A stretch of 64,000 bases of DNA from Victivallis sp. Marseille-Q1083 (GTDB lineage: Bacteria; Verrucomicrobiota; Lentisphaeria; Victivallales; Victivallaceae): assembly GCF_903645315.1 (NCBI RefSeq), contig NZ_CAHJXL010000001.1, positions 2,821,501-2,885,500 of the forward strand. Direction: 5' to 3'. A program made the translations under genes and the position numbers. The notes beneath the pieces were generated by a model. That model saw only the letters and a program-made list of their open reading frames with translations, did not search any database and had not been told where the DNA came from. This document shows, piece by piece, positions 52,317-61,118 of the stretch. The stretch's first letter is position 1. Each line of letters opens with the position of its first letter.

Positions 52317-53567
52317 ATGAGATCATCTTTAAGTGAAATTTTTTCTATCCGTTGTCTGAGTTCTTTGTTTTTCGTATTCACTCTGTTTGGATATAACTTC
52401 ATTACCAGCATGCTGGGCAGATTTGTCGGGAATGAATCCACAGTGATTACGACACCGTTTCGAGTTTTTTTACTTCTGCTGTCGTTTTATTTGATTTATT
52501 CTTCAATGTCCTCTCAAGCGGATATCAATAAAGAAAAAGTACTTACCGCTAACAATTACTTTTTCCTTTGTATTTATGCCGTATATGTTCTTAAAATTTT
52601 CTTTGATTTATACTTTGATGAACCAGCAAAAGCAGGGCAGTATTACTGGACAACAGAAAAATATCTGTGGTTTGTGATGATTCCAGGAGTTTTAACGATT
52701 ATTTTAACCATCAGGTATATTGATTATGCATTGGTTTTGAAGATGGCGTTGTTTGTCTGTTTTTTCGGAAATGTAGCCTCTTTGTTCAATATGAATTTTC
52801 AGGGAGGCCAGAACATGGGGCGCATGCAGATCGGTGAAAATATCCAATTATTGAACTCGATTTCTCTTGGACAATTTGGGACATCTGCCGCGCTTCTTGG
52901 GATCTCTCAGTGGAACAGGAAATCAAATATCCGGATTTTCAAAATATTTATCGGAATACTGATTATACTGGGATTGATTCTAATAGCTAAAGCCGGATCA
53001 CGGGGACCAATAATTTCTATGGCAGTACCTGTTCTTGTCTATATTTCGGCAAGGCAAAAGAACCCTCTGTTTGGATTTATAGTCTGTGGACTAGTTGGGC
53101 TGTTAGGTTATTTATTTATTGACTATATTTTCCAATTGATTTCTTATATTTCCCCTGTATTAGAAAATCGCTTTCAAAGGACTTTGCTGGAAGGCGATTT
53201 GGGCCGAGAACAACTTTTTAATGATGCGTTACAGGAATTTTATAAATATCCTTTGGGAGGAGGGTATTTTATGGTTCCTTATCGTTGTTATTCTCACAAT
53301 ATGATTTTGGATGCATTTATGACATTCGGAATTTTTGGAGGTTGTATTTTTGCGATCATGCTTCTATTGAGTGTGGTGCATGCTTATAAGGTTATGCATG
53401 CAGAATATTCAGATAGTCAATGGATTAGCTTGATCTTTCTGCAGTTCCTGTGTGCCAATATGACCTCTGGAGCTTTTTATATTAATATGCCATTGATTGC
53501 CACCATTATCATTTTGTTTACACTTCCGATTTTAAGCCGTAACGATCTGAAAACAGAAAACAGATAG
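52317..53567 (+). CDS. wzy: O-antigen ligase / Wzy polymerase-like membrane protein
   Basis: Membrane protein of 416 residues with about eleven hydrophobic segments and a periplasmic loop containing LENRFQRTLLEGDLGREQLFNDALQEF. It has the AKAGSRGPIISMAV stretch and the RCYSHNMILDAFMTFG motif with the conserved histidine typical of Wzy_C/O-antigen ligase family proteins. In a Wzx/Wzy locus it most likely polymerises the flipped repeat units. Starts six bases after the Fe-S gene. Sequence identity in this family is always low, so the call depends on topology and context. Confidence 0.8.
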   Translation: MRSSLSEIFSIRCLSSLFFVFTLFGYNFITSMLGRFVGNESTVITTPFRVFLLLLSFYLIYSSMSSQADINKEKVLTANNYFFLCIYAVYVLKIFFDLYFDEPAKAGQYYWTTEKYLWFVMIPGVLTIILTIRYIDYALVLKMALFVCFFGNVASLFNMNFQGGQNMGRMQIGENIQLLNSISLGQFGTSAALLGISQWNRKSNIRIFKIFIGILIILGLILIAKAGSRGPIISMAVPVLVYISARQKNPLFGFIVCGLVGLLGYLFIDYIFQLISYISPVLENRFQRTLLEGDLGREQLFNDALQEFYKYPLGGGYFMVPYRCYSHNMILDAFMTFGIFGGCIFAIMLLLSVVHAYKVMHAEYSDSQWISLIFLQFLCANMTSGAFYINMPLIATIIILFTLPILSRNDLKTENR

Positions 53568-53574
53568 CAAACGC

Positions 53575-54354
53575 ATGAGGTATTTTCAGATATTTCAACA
53601 CCACAGGAATCTGTTTCTATGCCTGATATTACCTTCCATATTGCTTTGGGGCGCAGTAATCAGACTTCTAAACTGGCATTTCTATCCGGTTCCCTGTCGG
53701 GATGCGTTTTTCTATGAAAATATGATAGAGCAATGGGAGATGACGAAGTCAATTCCCATTATGACACAGTCAATGCGTGCCAACGATATTCCGCCTCTGG
53801 CTATTTATTTAATGAAACTGCCCCGCATGTGGTTTCCTTGTGATATTATAACAGGCGGAGTTATTATAAATATATTCCTGGGAATTTTCTTGATATATAT
53901 AATCTGGCAGATTGCTCTACAGATTTTTCAGTCTAAATTTCTGGCCGGAATGGCGGCTTTATTGGCAGCATCGAATCCTTTTCTGGTTGAGTATTCCACC
54001 CAGATGACCAGAGAGATCCCGTATTTGTTTTTTGCCAGTTGTACGGTTTTGTTTTTTGTACGTTTCTGGCAGAAACAAAAATGGTACGATATCATTTGGG
54101 CTGGAATCTCATGTTCATTGTCTTATTTATGCAGGCATGAAGCATTTGAACTGTATTTCATTTTAGGTATGATCTGTTTCTTCCTCTGCATTGGTAAGAT
54201 AATATCATGGCAAAAAGCCGCTGTTTCTATCCCCGTATTTTTGACTTCAGGACTTATTAGCCTATTGCTTTGTTCCTGGCTAATCGGCTGCCCTATAGAA
54301 TATTATTATGGAGCATACTCTAAGATGAAAGTCGCAATCGGTTGGTTCATATGA
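53575..54354 (+). CDS. GT39-like membrane glycosyltransferase, amino-terminal half
   Basis: A 259-residue protein with six or seven hydrophobic segments. It resembles the first half of GT39/ArnT-type polyprenyl-phosphate sugar transferases: first helix, then the acidic DAFFYENMIEQWE loop, and TREIPYLFFASCTVLFFVRFW with LCRHEAFELYF. It stops at 54354, and the next frame continues with the remaining membrane helices and a periplasmic domain. The two overlap by ATGA and are in different frames. It is either a gene split by a frameshift or a two-subunit enzyme translated by coupling. Confidence 0.7.
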   Translation: MRYFQIFQHHRNLFLCLILPSILLWGAVIRLLNWHFYPVPCRDAFFYENMIEQWEMTKSIPIMTQSMRANDIPPLAIYLMKLPRMWFPCDIITGGVIINIFLGIFLIYIIWQIALQIFQSKFLAGMAALLAASNPFLVEYSTQMTREIPYLFFASCTVLFFVRFWQKQKWYDIIWAGISCSLSYLCRHEAFELYFILGMICFFLCIGKIISWQKAAVSIPVFLTSGLISLLLCSWLIGCPIEYYYGAYSKMKVAIGWFI

Positions 54355-55637
54355 TAATGACGCTGCAGAAAATCACAGAAGTGCTGTTTTTTCCCATTTC
54401 CTTTTCATGTCTGGTCGGTTTTTTCTTTTGTTTTTACAAAACGAAACAATCATTGTTACACATTTGTCTTTATACGATTCTCTCCTTTATGATAATTTGG
54501 CGAGGCTTTTATGGAATTATTTCTGAAAGATATTGTTGTATTTTTCTTATTCCTTGTATTATTATTGGAGTATTTGCCTTATCAAAACTCCATCAATTAC
54601 TACACCGATATCATTTTTATCCGAATTTGATCATATCAGTTCTTTTTTTCCTTTGTATCGGAACTCAAATCGCAAAAGTTTTTCATCCTTTTCCCAAGGC
54701 ATTTCTCTTGGATCTGGGAAAAGAGATAGAAGAACGTCAGATAAATGATCATGGCTGTGCATGGTTTATCTATGACAGCGAGTACAGAAGGCTTGGTGGA
54801 AGCAAATACCCTTTTGTTTATCCTTTATCAAAAGAACAGCAAGGAGAGGAGAACTTAAGCGATATCTTTGAGCAATATCGTTATTGGGGAAAAGCTGTTT
54901 ATTTCATTTTGCCGGAAGATACCGATAGCCCTTTCTTAACGGAACAGAAACTTGTTTTACCGCAAGGGACTTCATTGAAAATGGAAATTTTTTATTTCTC
55001 CAACCGGGAAAAAAGTAAACGTTTGACATTATACCAATACCTTCCGGTTTCTCTGCCTCTTGTTGAAAATATCACAGAGACTTCCGGAGAAAAAGAGAAT
55101 CTGATTGAGAATGGAAATATGGAAATAATGATGTCCTCGGATATTCTCAGAAAACGCCTTAAAAGATGGATTGATGACGGTGCAGTTTTTTACGATTCGA
55201 ATTCAATAATGCTCCCTGAATATCAAATACTTTTACCGACATGGAATACACTGAAAGAGTATCCTGAAGTCTTTGCGGATTCAAACTGTCCCATTGAAGG
55301 CAACTATTCCCTTCACATACGATTTAAGGGATTGGGGGCAATATATCTTATGCAAAAAATTCCAGCCTGTCCAGGCGTATTAACCTTTAAGATCAAGAAT
55401 TCAGAAAAAAGTTCTGCATTACGTCTTTTTCGCTATGATTATGCTTCAGATGGCAAAATGCAGTATCCGAAACAAGTCTATAATTTCTATATTTCGGATA
55501 ATCAGAGCCGTATTGTCTATCTTAATTTGAAAGACAGTGATTATTTAGGTGAAGAAACCTTGTTTGTGTTAGAGGGAAATGACTGCGATTTTCTACTGGA
55601 TGATGTATCTTTTTTCAAGTTCAATAGGGAAATATAG
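54351..55637 (+). CDS. GT39-like membrane glycosyltransferase, carboxy-terminal half
   Basis: A 428-residue protein starting at an ATG within the ATGA overlap. About four hydrophobic segments (residues 1-110) complete the usual helix number of GT39 enzymes. They are followed by a soluble, probably periplasmic region (about 120-428). The last part (ENLIENGNMEI... to the end with FVLEGNDCDFLLDDVSFFKF) resembles a galactose-binding-like beta sandwich of the carbohydrate-binding type. No family similarity is sure when it stands alone; with the previous frame it makes a believable ~690-residue enzyme. AT-rich like its neighbours. Confidence 0.6.
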   Translation: MIMTLQKITEVLFFPISFSCLVGFFFCFYKTKQSLLHICLYTILSFMIIWRGFYGIISERYCCIFLIPCIIIGVFALSKLHQLLHRYHFYPNLIISVLFFLCIGTQIAKVFHPFPKAFLLDLGKEIEERQINDHGCAWFIYDSEYRRLGGSKYPFVYPLSKEQQGEENLSDIFEQYRYWGKAVYFILPEDTDSPFLTEQKLVLPQGTSLKMEIFYFSNREKSKRLTLYQYLPVSLPLVENITETSGEKENLIENGNMEIMMSSDILRKRLKRWIDDGAVFYDSNSIMLPEYQILLPTWNTLKEYPEVFADSNCPIEGNYSLHIRFKGLGAIYLMQKIPACPGVLTFKIKNSEKSSALRLFRYDYASDGKMQYPKQVYNFYISDNQSRIVYLNLKDSDYLGEETLFVLEGNDCDFLLDDVSFFKFNREI

Positions 55638-55761
55638 TTCTCCACAGTTCTGTATATTTGGATTGGCTCCCGGAACAGATATTGAGAAGGTTGCGCCTGG
55701 AAGTAACACGTTTGTAATATGCATTATGCATTTATGACATCTCATTTAGGAAAGCGTATAA

Positions 55762-56049
55762 ATTATCAGTCCATTTACAACTTTTGACGCAAAGATCGTA
55801 CGAATAGTGGTCGCCTTTATTTTATTACTTTTATGGACTTGACTTCGTTGTGGGGGCTTTCACAATGGCTTATTGTTGGAAGATATCAAAAAACTCAAAT
55901 CAAAAATGTAAATTTCAAATTATCTTTCTAATAGGTTTAATGTTATATCTGTTACGCTTTATCGGTACAATGACAAAAATGGATACGAATTTTTCATTGT
56001 TCCGTTTTTTTTGGCAACAATAGTTTTTCGCATTGTAAATTTAAAATAA
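55762..56049 (+). pseudogene. decayed membrane protein gene in the 55638-56085 gap
   Basis: The 448-bp gap 55638-56085 has no intact gene, but hydrophobic coding-like stretches run through it in three frames. These are FDAKIVRIVVAFILLLLW (ends 55836), GLDFVVGAFTMAYCWKIS leading to FQIIFLIGLMLYLLRFIGT (55835-55965) and NDKNGYEFFIVPFFLATIV ending RIVNLK at TAA 56049. Joined, they read as the carboxy end of a polytopic membrane protein broken by at least two frameshifts. It could be an old polymerase or glycosyltransferase. The first ~120 bp of the gap show nothing. Confidence 0.45.
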
Positions 56050-56085
56050 ATTGAAATATTTTATTTGTAGGTCAATGAATAATAG

Positions 56086-57195
56086 ATGAATAAAAATTCA
56101 CATCTACCCAAAATTGCTATTATACAACCTCTTATTCCCCATTATCGTCAAGAATTTTTTTCAGGGATTCGAAAGGTATATAACACGGATTTATACTGCT
56201 TTGAATCTACATCACAATCAGAAAATATGGGTTTTTTCCAAACCGAATCAAATTATTTGCAATTGAAAAAATGGAATGTCGGTCCAATTTATTTTCTGTC
56301 TATTTTTCCTTTACTGACTCGTCAATATGATGTGATTATCATCTTGGCAGCTATCAAATCTCCCAGTGTTTGGATTCTCTTACTGATCATGAAATTCTGC
56401 AAATGTAAAACGATTTTATGGGGGCATGGTATTTCCCTTCCCCGGTATCTGAAGGAATCAAGGAGAATTCATTACATCAGACGCCTTTTCTATTCGTTGG
56501 CAGATATGGGATGGCTCTATACAGAAAATGAATGCCATTTGTGGCAAAAAAGTATTTCCCGAAAAAAATTTATCGCCTTAGGTAACACAATTTCAGACGT
56601 CGAAAGAATCACAGCTTTGCCATTGCATAAATTTTCCACTGATTTGCAAAAAAAATATGGTATTAAAACCCGATGCAATTTTATTTTCTGCGCTCGCTTT
56701 TCAAGTCCGCAACGCCATCCTGAGTTGCTGATTCAGTTGATTGAACTCTTGGATCCTGAACAATATGGTTTTATTATCATTGGAACAGGTCCATATAAAC
56801 CTGAGTTTTCTTGTTATAAAAATGTTTATGATTATGATGCTGTGTATGATTCTCAAGTCAAAGATGAACTGTTCTCCATTGCCGACATTTATTTCCAACC
56901 GGCTTGGATTGGGTTGTCATGTGTGGAGGCTATGGCTTATGGTAAACCTATTTTGACTTTTCAACGTACCGAGGACCTTCACCAGGGAGTGGAGTTTTTC
57001 TATATTCAAGATGCAAAATGTGGAATTATAATCCATTCCTTGGAGGAGGCTCTCCAAGAAATCCGTAAGTTGTCTATGGAACAGATTCAACTGTTGGGTG
57101 CGCGAGCTAAAAATTATGTAAAAGCTAACCTGACCATGGCTCAAATGATAAGGCGAGCTAATGATTCTATCGCGGACTTGTTGCAATTGATGTAA
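56086..57195 (+). CDS. glycosyltransferase, GT4-like
   Basis: A 369-residue GT-B fold enzyme. The amino part begins IAIIQPLIPHYRQEFFSGI, a start typical of capsule GT4-like enzymes. The C-terminal part has FIFCARFSSPQRHPELLIQL, GFIIIGTGPY and the donor-binding YFQPAWIGLSCVEAMAYGKPILTF, though the second E of the E-x7-E motif is not clear. It comes after a decayed gene and before another GT4 gene. It still belongs to the AT-rich cassette. Acceptor and donor are unknown. Confidence 0.85.
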   Translation: MNKNSHLPKIAIIQPLIPHYRQEFFSGIRKVYNTDLYCFESTSQSENMGFFQTESNYLQLKKWNVGPIYFLSIFPLLTRQYDVIIILAAIKSPSVWILLLIMKFCKCKTILWGHGISLPRYLKESRRIHYIRRLFYSLADMGWLYTENECHLWQKSISRKKFIALGNTISDVERITALPLHKFSTDLQKKYGIKTRCNFIFCARFSSPQRHPELLIQLIELLDPEQYGFIIIGTGPYKPEFSCYKNVYDYDAVYDSQVKDELFSIADIYFQPAWIGLSCVEAMAYGKPILTFQRTEDLHQGVEFFYIQDAKCGIIIHSLEEALQEIRKLSMEQIQLLGARAKNYVKANLTMAQMIRRANDSIADLLQLM

Positions 57196-57318
57196 TTTCC
57201 ACACTGGTATTTTAAGAAAACATTTTTTACAAAATACTGAAGGTACAAAGCTTCTCTATTTAGGTTTATGTCGCGGCAGCGGGTATTATCATCGGTAGTG
57301 AATAAAGAAGAATTTCTA

Positions 57319-58521
57319 ATGGTACGAATCTTACAGATTAATGTCACAGCCAACAATGGTTCCACAGGCCGCATTGCTGAAGGAATTGGCAACGCGATAC
57401 GCGATGCGGGGTTTGAGAGTCGGATTGCCTGGGGACGGGTAGGACGCGATTCGTCGAGCCGGTTAATACAGATCGGGAACCACTGGGATTGCCGATGGCA
57501 CGGGCTGGAATCCCGTCTGTTGGACAATCACGGGCAGGCATCGCGACATGCAACTGGCGAACTGATTCGGCAAATGGAGGCGATCAAGCCGGATATCGTC
57601 CATTTGCACAATATTCATGGTTATTATTTGAATTATCCGACGTTATTCCAGTATTTGAGTAAAAAAGATATTCCAATCGTATGGACCCTGCATGACTGCT
57701 GGAGTTTTACCGGACATTGTACTTATTTTGATTATATTGGCTGCAACAAATGGCAAACCGGATGTAATAATTGCCCTCAAGGAAACAGTTATCCCGCCAG
57801 TTGGCTTTTTGACCGTTCGCGACAAAACTGGATTGATAAGAAACATTTTTTTACCATGCCGCGTCGAATGACTCTTGTACCGGTTTCGCGTTGGTTGGCC
57901 GAGCTGGTTCAGGGGTCTTTTCTCAACCGATATCCATTTCGGGTAATTCACAATGGTATCGATATCAGGAACTTTCGGCCACATAATTCAGAAGCCGTCA
58001 AAGAAAAATATGGTTGGCAAAGGGAGAAAATTCTACTGGGCGTCGCTTCGGTTTGGAGTTCACGCAAGGGACTGGCCGATTTTGTGAAGCTGGCTAATAT
58101 GTTGCCTTCGCCCTATCGGCTCGTTCTCGTCGGCCTCAGCAAAAAACAGATGCGAAGACTCCCTGAAAATATGACGGCAATTCCTCGTACCGAATCAATT
58201 GCCGAATTGGCCGAACTCTATTCCGTTGCCGAGGTTTTCATCAACCCGACTTGGGAAGATAATTTTCCGACGACCAATCTGGAATCGATAGCCTGCGGAA
58301 CTCCGGTCATTACCTACCGAACTGGAGGTAGCGTAGAGTCAATAAGGCCGGATACCGGCATTATTGTCGAACAAGGTGATTTAGGCGGGGTGCTTAATGC
58401 TGTGAATTATACCACAAAAAACGTTGAAAATTGCCGGAATTATGCGTTGAAGCATTTTCGCCAGGAAGATCGTTTCCTGGAATATGTTAAACTGTATCAA
58501 GAAATTTTACAGATAAAATAG
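57319..58521 (+). CDS. glycosyltransferase family 4 (WcaL/WbnK-like)
   Basis: GT-B enzyme of 400 residues. It opens MVRILQINVTANNGSTGRIAEGIG, the standard start of this subfamily, and has the conserved LHNIHGYYLNYPTLF, WTLHDCWSFTGHCTYF (with a cysteine set CNKWQTGCNNCPQ) and the donor site NPTWEDNFPTTNLESIACGTPVITY. ATG 57319 is chosen on this similarity; the frame also has an ATG at 57268, 17 codons earlier. No strong Shine-Dalgarno is visible for either. Base composition returns towards that of the rest of the chromosome within this gene, marking the end of the AT-rich cassette. Confidence 0.9.
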   Translation: MVRILQINVTANNGSTGRIAEGIGNAIRDAGFESRIAWGRVGRDSSSRLIQIGNHWDCRWHGLESRLLDNHGQASRHATGELIRQMEAIKPDIVHLHNIHGYYLNYPTLFQYLSKKDIPIVWTLHDCWSFTGHCTYFDYIGCNKWQTGCNNCPQGNSYPASWLFDRSRQNWIDKKHFFTMPRRMTLVPVSRWLAELVQGSFLNRYPFRVIHNGIDIRNFRPHNSEAVKEKYGWQREKILLGVASVWSSRKGLADFVKLANMLPSPYRLVLVGLSKKQMRRLPENMTAIPRTESIAELAELYSVAEVFINPTWEDNFPTTNLESIACGTPVITYRTGGSVESIRPDTGIIVEQGDLGGVLNAVNYTTKNVENCRNYALKHFRQEDRFLEYVKLYQEILQIK

Positions 58522-58528
58522 AGGTATC

Positions 58529-59542
58529 ATGTTTCACGACAAAGTATTACTGATCACGGGGGGAACGGGGAGTTTCGGGAATGCGGTATTGCGCCGTTTT
58601 CTGAACTCGGATATCCGTGAGGTGCGGATTTTTTCTCGCGACGAGAAGAAACAGGACGACATGCGGCATGAGCTGCAGAACCCGAAAGTGAAGTTCTACA
58701 TCGGTAACGTGCGTGACCGGCAGAGTGTCGACGGCGCCATGGACGGCGTGGATTACATCTTCCACGCGGCGGCGTTGAAGCAGGTGCCGAGCTGCGAGTT
58801 TTTTCCGCTGCAGGCGGTGCAGACCAACGTGTTGGGGACCAATAACGTCTTGGAATCGGCGGCGGCGCACGGCGTGAAAAACGTTGTAGTGCTGTCGACC
58901 GACAAGGCGGCGTATCCGATCAACGCGATGGGTATCTCCAAAGCGCTGATGGAAAAGGTGGCGATCGCCAAGGGACGGGCCTTGGGGCGTGAGGCGGAAA
59001 CCACGGTTTGTTGTACACGCTACGGCAACGTGATGGCGTCGCGCGGTTCGGTGATTCCATTGTGGGTGGAACAGATCAAAGCGAACAAACCGATCACGAT
59101 CACCGACCCGAATATGACCCGTTTCATGATGACGCTGGACGACGCGGTGGACCTGGTGATTTACGCGTGGCAGCATGGCGTCAACGGCGATCTGTTCGTT
59201 CAGAAAGCGCCGGCGGCGACGTTGAACACCTTGGCGATGGCGCTGAAGGAGTTGTACAACTCCACGTCGGAAATCCGGATAATCGGCACCCGCCACGGCG
59301 AAAAGCTCTACGAAACGCTGGTAACCCGCGAAGAGATGGCCAAGGCGGTCGATATGGATGACTATTACCGGATTCCGTGCGACACCCGCGATCTGAATTA
59401 TGATCAATATTTCATTGAAGGTTCCGAGGATGTCGCGAGAATCGAGGATTACCATTCGCACAACACCCGCCGGCTGGATGTCGCCGGGATGAAGGAACTG
59501 TTGTTGAAACTCCGGTTTATCCGGGAAGATTTGGGACTGTAA
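58529..59542 (+). CDS. capE: UDP-GlcNAc 4,6-dehydratase/5-epimerase (CapE/FnlA)
   Basis: Extended short-chain dehydrogenase, 337 residues, first enzyme of UDP-N-acetyl-L-fucosamine synthesis. It removes water and inverts C5 (and C3) of UDP-GlcNAc. NAD motif TGGTGSFGNAVLRRFL, RIFSRDEKKQDDMRHEL, HAAALKQVPSCEFFPLQAVQTNVLGTNNVL and LSTDKAAYPINAMGISKALMEK are seen. The usual catalytic Tyr of YxxxK is Met here (MGISK), as is known for CapE/FnlA. Next come a cupin gene, then capF and capG. Confidence 0.92.
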   Translation: MFHDKVLLITGGTGSFGNAVLRRFLNSDIREVRIFSRDEKKQDDMRHELQNPKVKFYIGNVRDRQSVDGAMDGVDYIFHAAALKQVPSCEFFPLQAVQTNVLGTNNVLESAAAHGVKNVVVLSTDKAAYPINAMGISKALMEKVAIAKGRALGREAETTVCCTRYGNVMASRGSVIPLWVEQIKANKPITITDPNMTRFMMTLDDAVDLVIYAWQHGVNGDLFVQKAPAATLNTLAMALKELYNSTSEIRIIGTRHGEKLYETLVTREEMAKAVDMDDYYRIPCDTRDLNYDQYFIEGSEDVARIEDYHSHNTRRLDVAGMKELLLKLRFIREDLGL

Positions 59543-59549
59543 CACCAAA

Positions 59550-60002
59550 ATGGCCGGAATCAGCGTTATTCCGGGCGAAATCTTCACCGACCATCGTGGT
59601 CAAATTTCCTCCCTGAACGCTTTTCGTTTTCCCGGCGTGGAACGTTTTTATTTCATTCACCATCCGGACGAAAACGTGATCCGCGGCTGGCATGGGCATC
59701 GCTACGAAAAGAAGTGGTTTTACTGTGTCAAAGGAGCCTTCACACTGGCCTTCGTCGCCGTCGATGACTGGGAACACCCGAGCGAACAGTTGATCCCCGA
59801 AGTGTACGGACTGGATGAACGGCACAGCCGGATCATCTGCGTGCCGGAAGGGTATGCCAACTGCCTGAAGGCGGAAGTTGCCGATTCGATACTGCTGGTG
59901 TTTTCCGGGAAGGTGCTGACGGAGGCGTTGCAGGACAGTTGGCGTTATGACAAGGACTTGTGGATGGATTGGCAAAAGAAGGAGCCTAGAAATCATGTTT
60001 AG
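59550..60002 (+). CDS. cupin: dTDP-4-dehydrorhamnose 3,5-epimerase-like (FdtA/WxcM-like)
   Basis: A 150-residue cupin-fold protein. PGEIFTDHRGQISSLNAF, ERFYFIHHPDENVIRGWHGHRYEKKWFYCVKGAFTLAFV and CVPEGYANCLKA match the RmlC/WxcM-type sugar isomerase family, with the metal- or base-type histidines HGHRYEKKW. It lies between capE and capF and overlaps capF by eight bases. Canonical Staphylococcus and E. coli clusters do not have this gene there. It could epimerise the 4-keto intermediate produced by CapE, adding another sugar isomer, or merely assist. The ATG 59550 is eight bases after capE stop. Confidence 0.8.
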   Translation: MAGISVIPGEIFTDHRGQISSLNAFRFPGVERFYFIHHPDENVIRGWHGHRYEKKWFYCVKGAFTLAFVAVDDWEHPSEQLIPEVYGLDERHSRIICVPEGYANCLKAEVADSILLVFSGKVLTEALQDSWRYDKDLWMDWQKKEPRNHV

Positions 60003-61113
60003 AATCGGGATCACCGGACAGCCGGGATTTGTCGGAACCCATTTATACAACCTGCTTGGTACTCAAAGCGATGTCGAGCGGGTTCCCTGTAAAGACGAAT
60101 ATTTTACGGATGAGGCGGCGCTGCGGCATTTTGTGAAGCGGTGCGACGCGATCGTGCACCTGGCGGCGATGAATCGCCACCCCGACCCGCAGGTGATTTA
60201 CGATACCAATCTCCGGCTGGTCCGGCAGTTGATCGCGGCGATGGAGGCCGAGCAGGTCACGCCACACGTGCTGTTTTCCAGCTCGACCCAGGAGGAGCGC
60301 GATAATCTCTATGGCGCCTCGAAACGCGCAGGCCGCCAATTGCTGGAAGCCTGGGCGGAACGGAGCGGCGCCAAATTCACCGGTTGCGTGATTCCGAACG
60401 TTTTCGGTCCCTACGGCCGGCCGAATTACAACTCGGTTGTGGCGACCTTCTGCCATAAATTGACGCATGGCGAACAGCCGGAAATCCAGGTGGACGGTTC
60501 GATCAAACTGATTTACGTCGGTGAGCTGTGTCGGGAATTCCTGCAGATCATCCGGACGGGGGAAGCGGCCAGTCCGCGACCGATTCCATACGGCGCCGAA
60601 CGCAAAGTATCGGAGCTGCTGGCGACTTTTGAACGGTTTAGAACCCAATATTTCGAGCAGGGAATCCTTCCGGAGTTGCCGACGAAGTTCGATGTGCAGT
60701 TGTTCAATACCTTCTGCGGCTATATCGATCACAAGAACTTCTTCCCGTTCGATTTGAAACTGAACACCGATGCGCGCGGCAGTTTCGTCGAGCTGGTCAA
60801 ATTGGATCACCTCGGCGGCCAGGTTTCGTTTTCGACGACGAAACCGGGCATCACCCGCGGCAACCATTACCATACCCGCAAGATCGAGCGTTTCGCGGTG
60901 ATCAAAGGCAAGGCCCGGATTGAGCTGCGCAAAGTCGGTAGCGCAGAAAAGTTGACGTTCGAGCTGGACGGCGGCCATCCGTCCTTTGTCGACATGCCGG
61001 TGTGGTACACCCACAATATCACCAATATCGGCGAGGACGAACTTTACACCGTCTTCTGGATCAATGAATTCTACGATCCGGCCGACCCGGATACGTTTTT
61101 TGAAGAGGTTTAA
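59995..61113 (+). CDS. capF: bifunctional UDP-4-keto-sugar epimerase/reductase (CapF/FnlB)
   Basis: Second enzyme of the UDP-L-FucNAc route, 372 residues. An amino-terminal SDR domain (FRIGITGQPGFVGTHLYNLLG, IVHLAAMNRHPDPQVIYDTN, YGASKRAGRQLLEAW) reduces C4. A carboxy-terminal cupin (about 250-372) has metal-binding residues in RGNHYHTRKIERFAVIKGKARIEL and does the C3 epimerisation. ATG 59995 has AAGGAG ten bases upstream and overlaps the cupin gene. capG follows after five bases. Confidence 0.92.
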   Translation: MFRIGITGQPGFVGTHLYNLLGTQSDVERVPCKDEYFTDEAALRHFVKRCDAIVHLAAMNRHPDPQVIYDTNLRLVRQLIAAMEAEQVTPHVLFSSSTQEERDNLYGASKRAGRQLLEAWAERSGAKFTGCVIPNVFGPYGRPNYNSVVATFCHKLTHGEQPEIQVDGSIKLIYVGELCREFLQIIRTGEAASPRPIPYGAERKVSELLATFERFRTQYFEQGILPELPTKFDVQLFNTFCGYIDHKNFFPFDLKLNTDARGSFVELVKLDHLGGQVSFSTTKPGITRGNHYHTRKIERFAVIKGKARIELRKVGSAEKLTFELDGGHPSFVDMPVWYTHNITNIGEDELYTVFWINEFYDPADPDTFFEEV

Positions 61114-61118
61114 GACAA

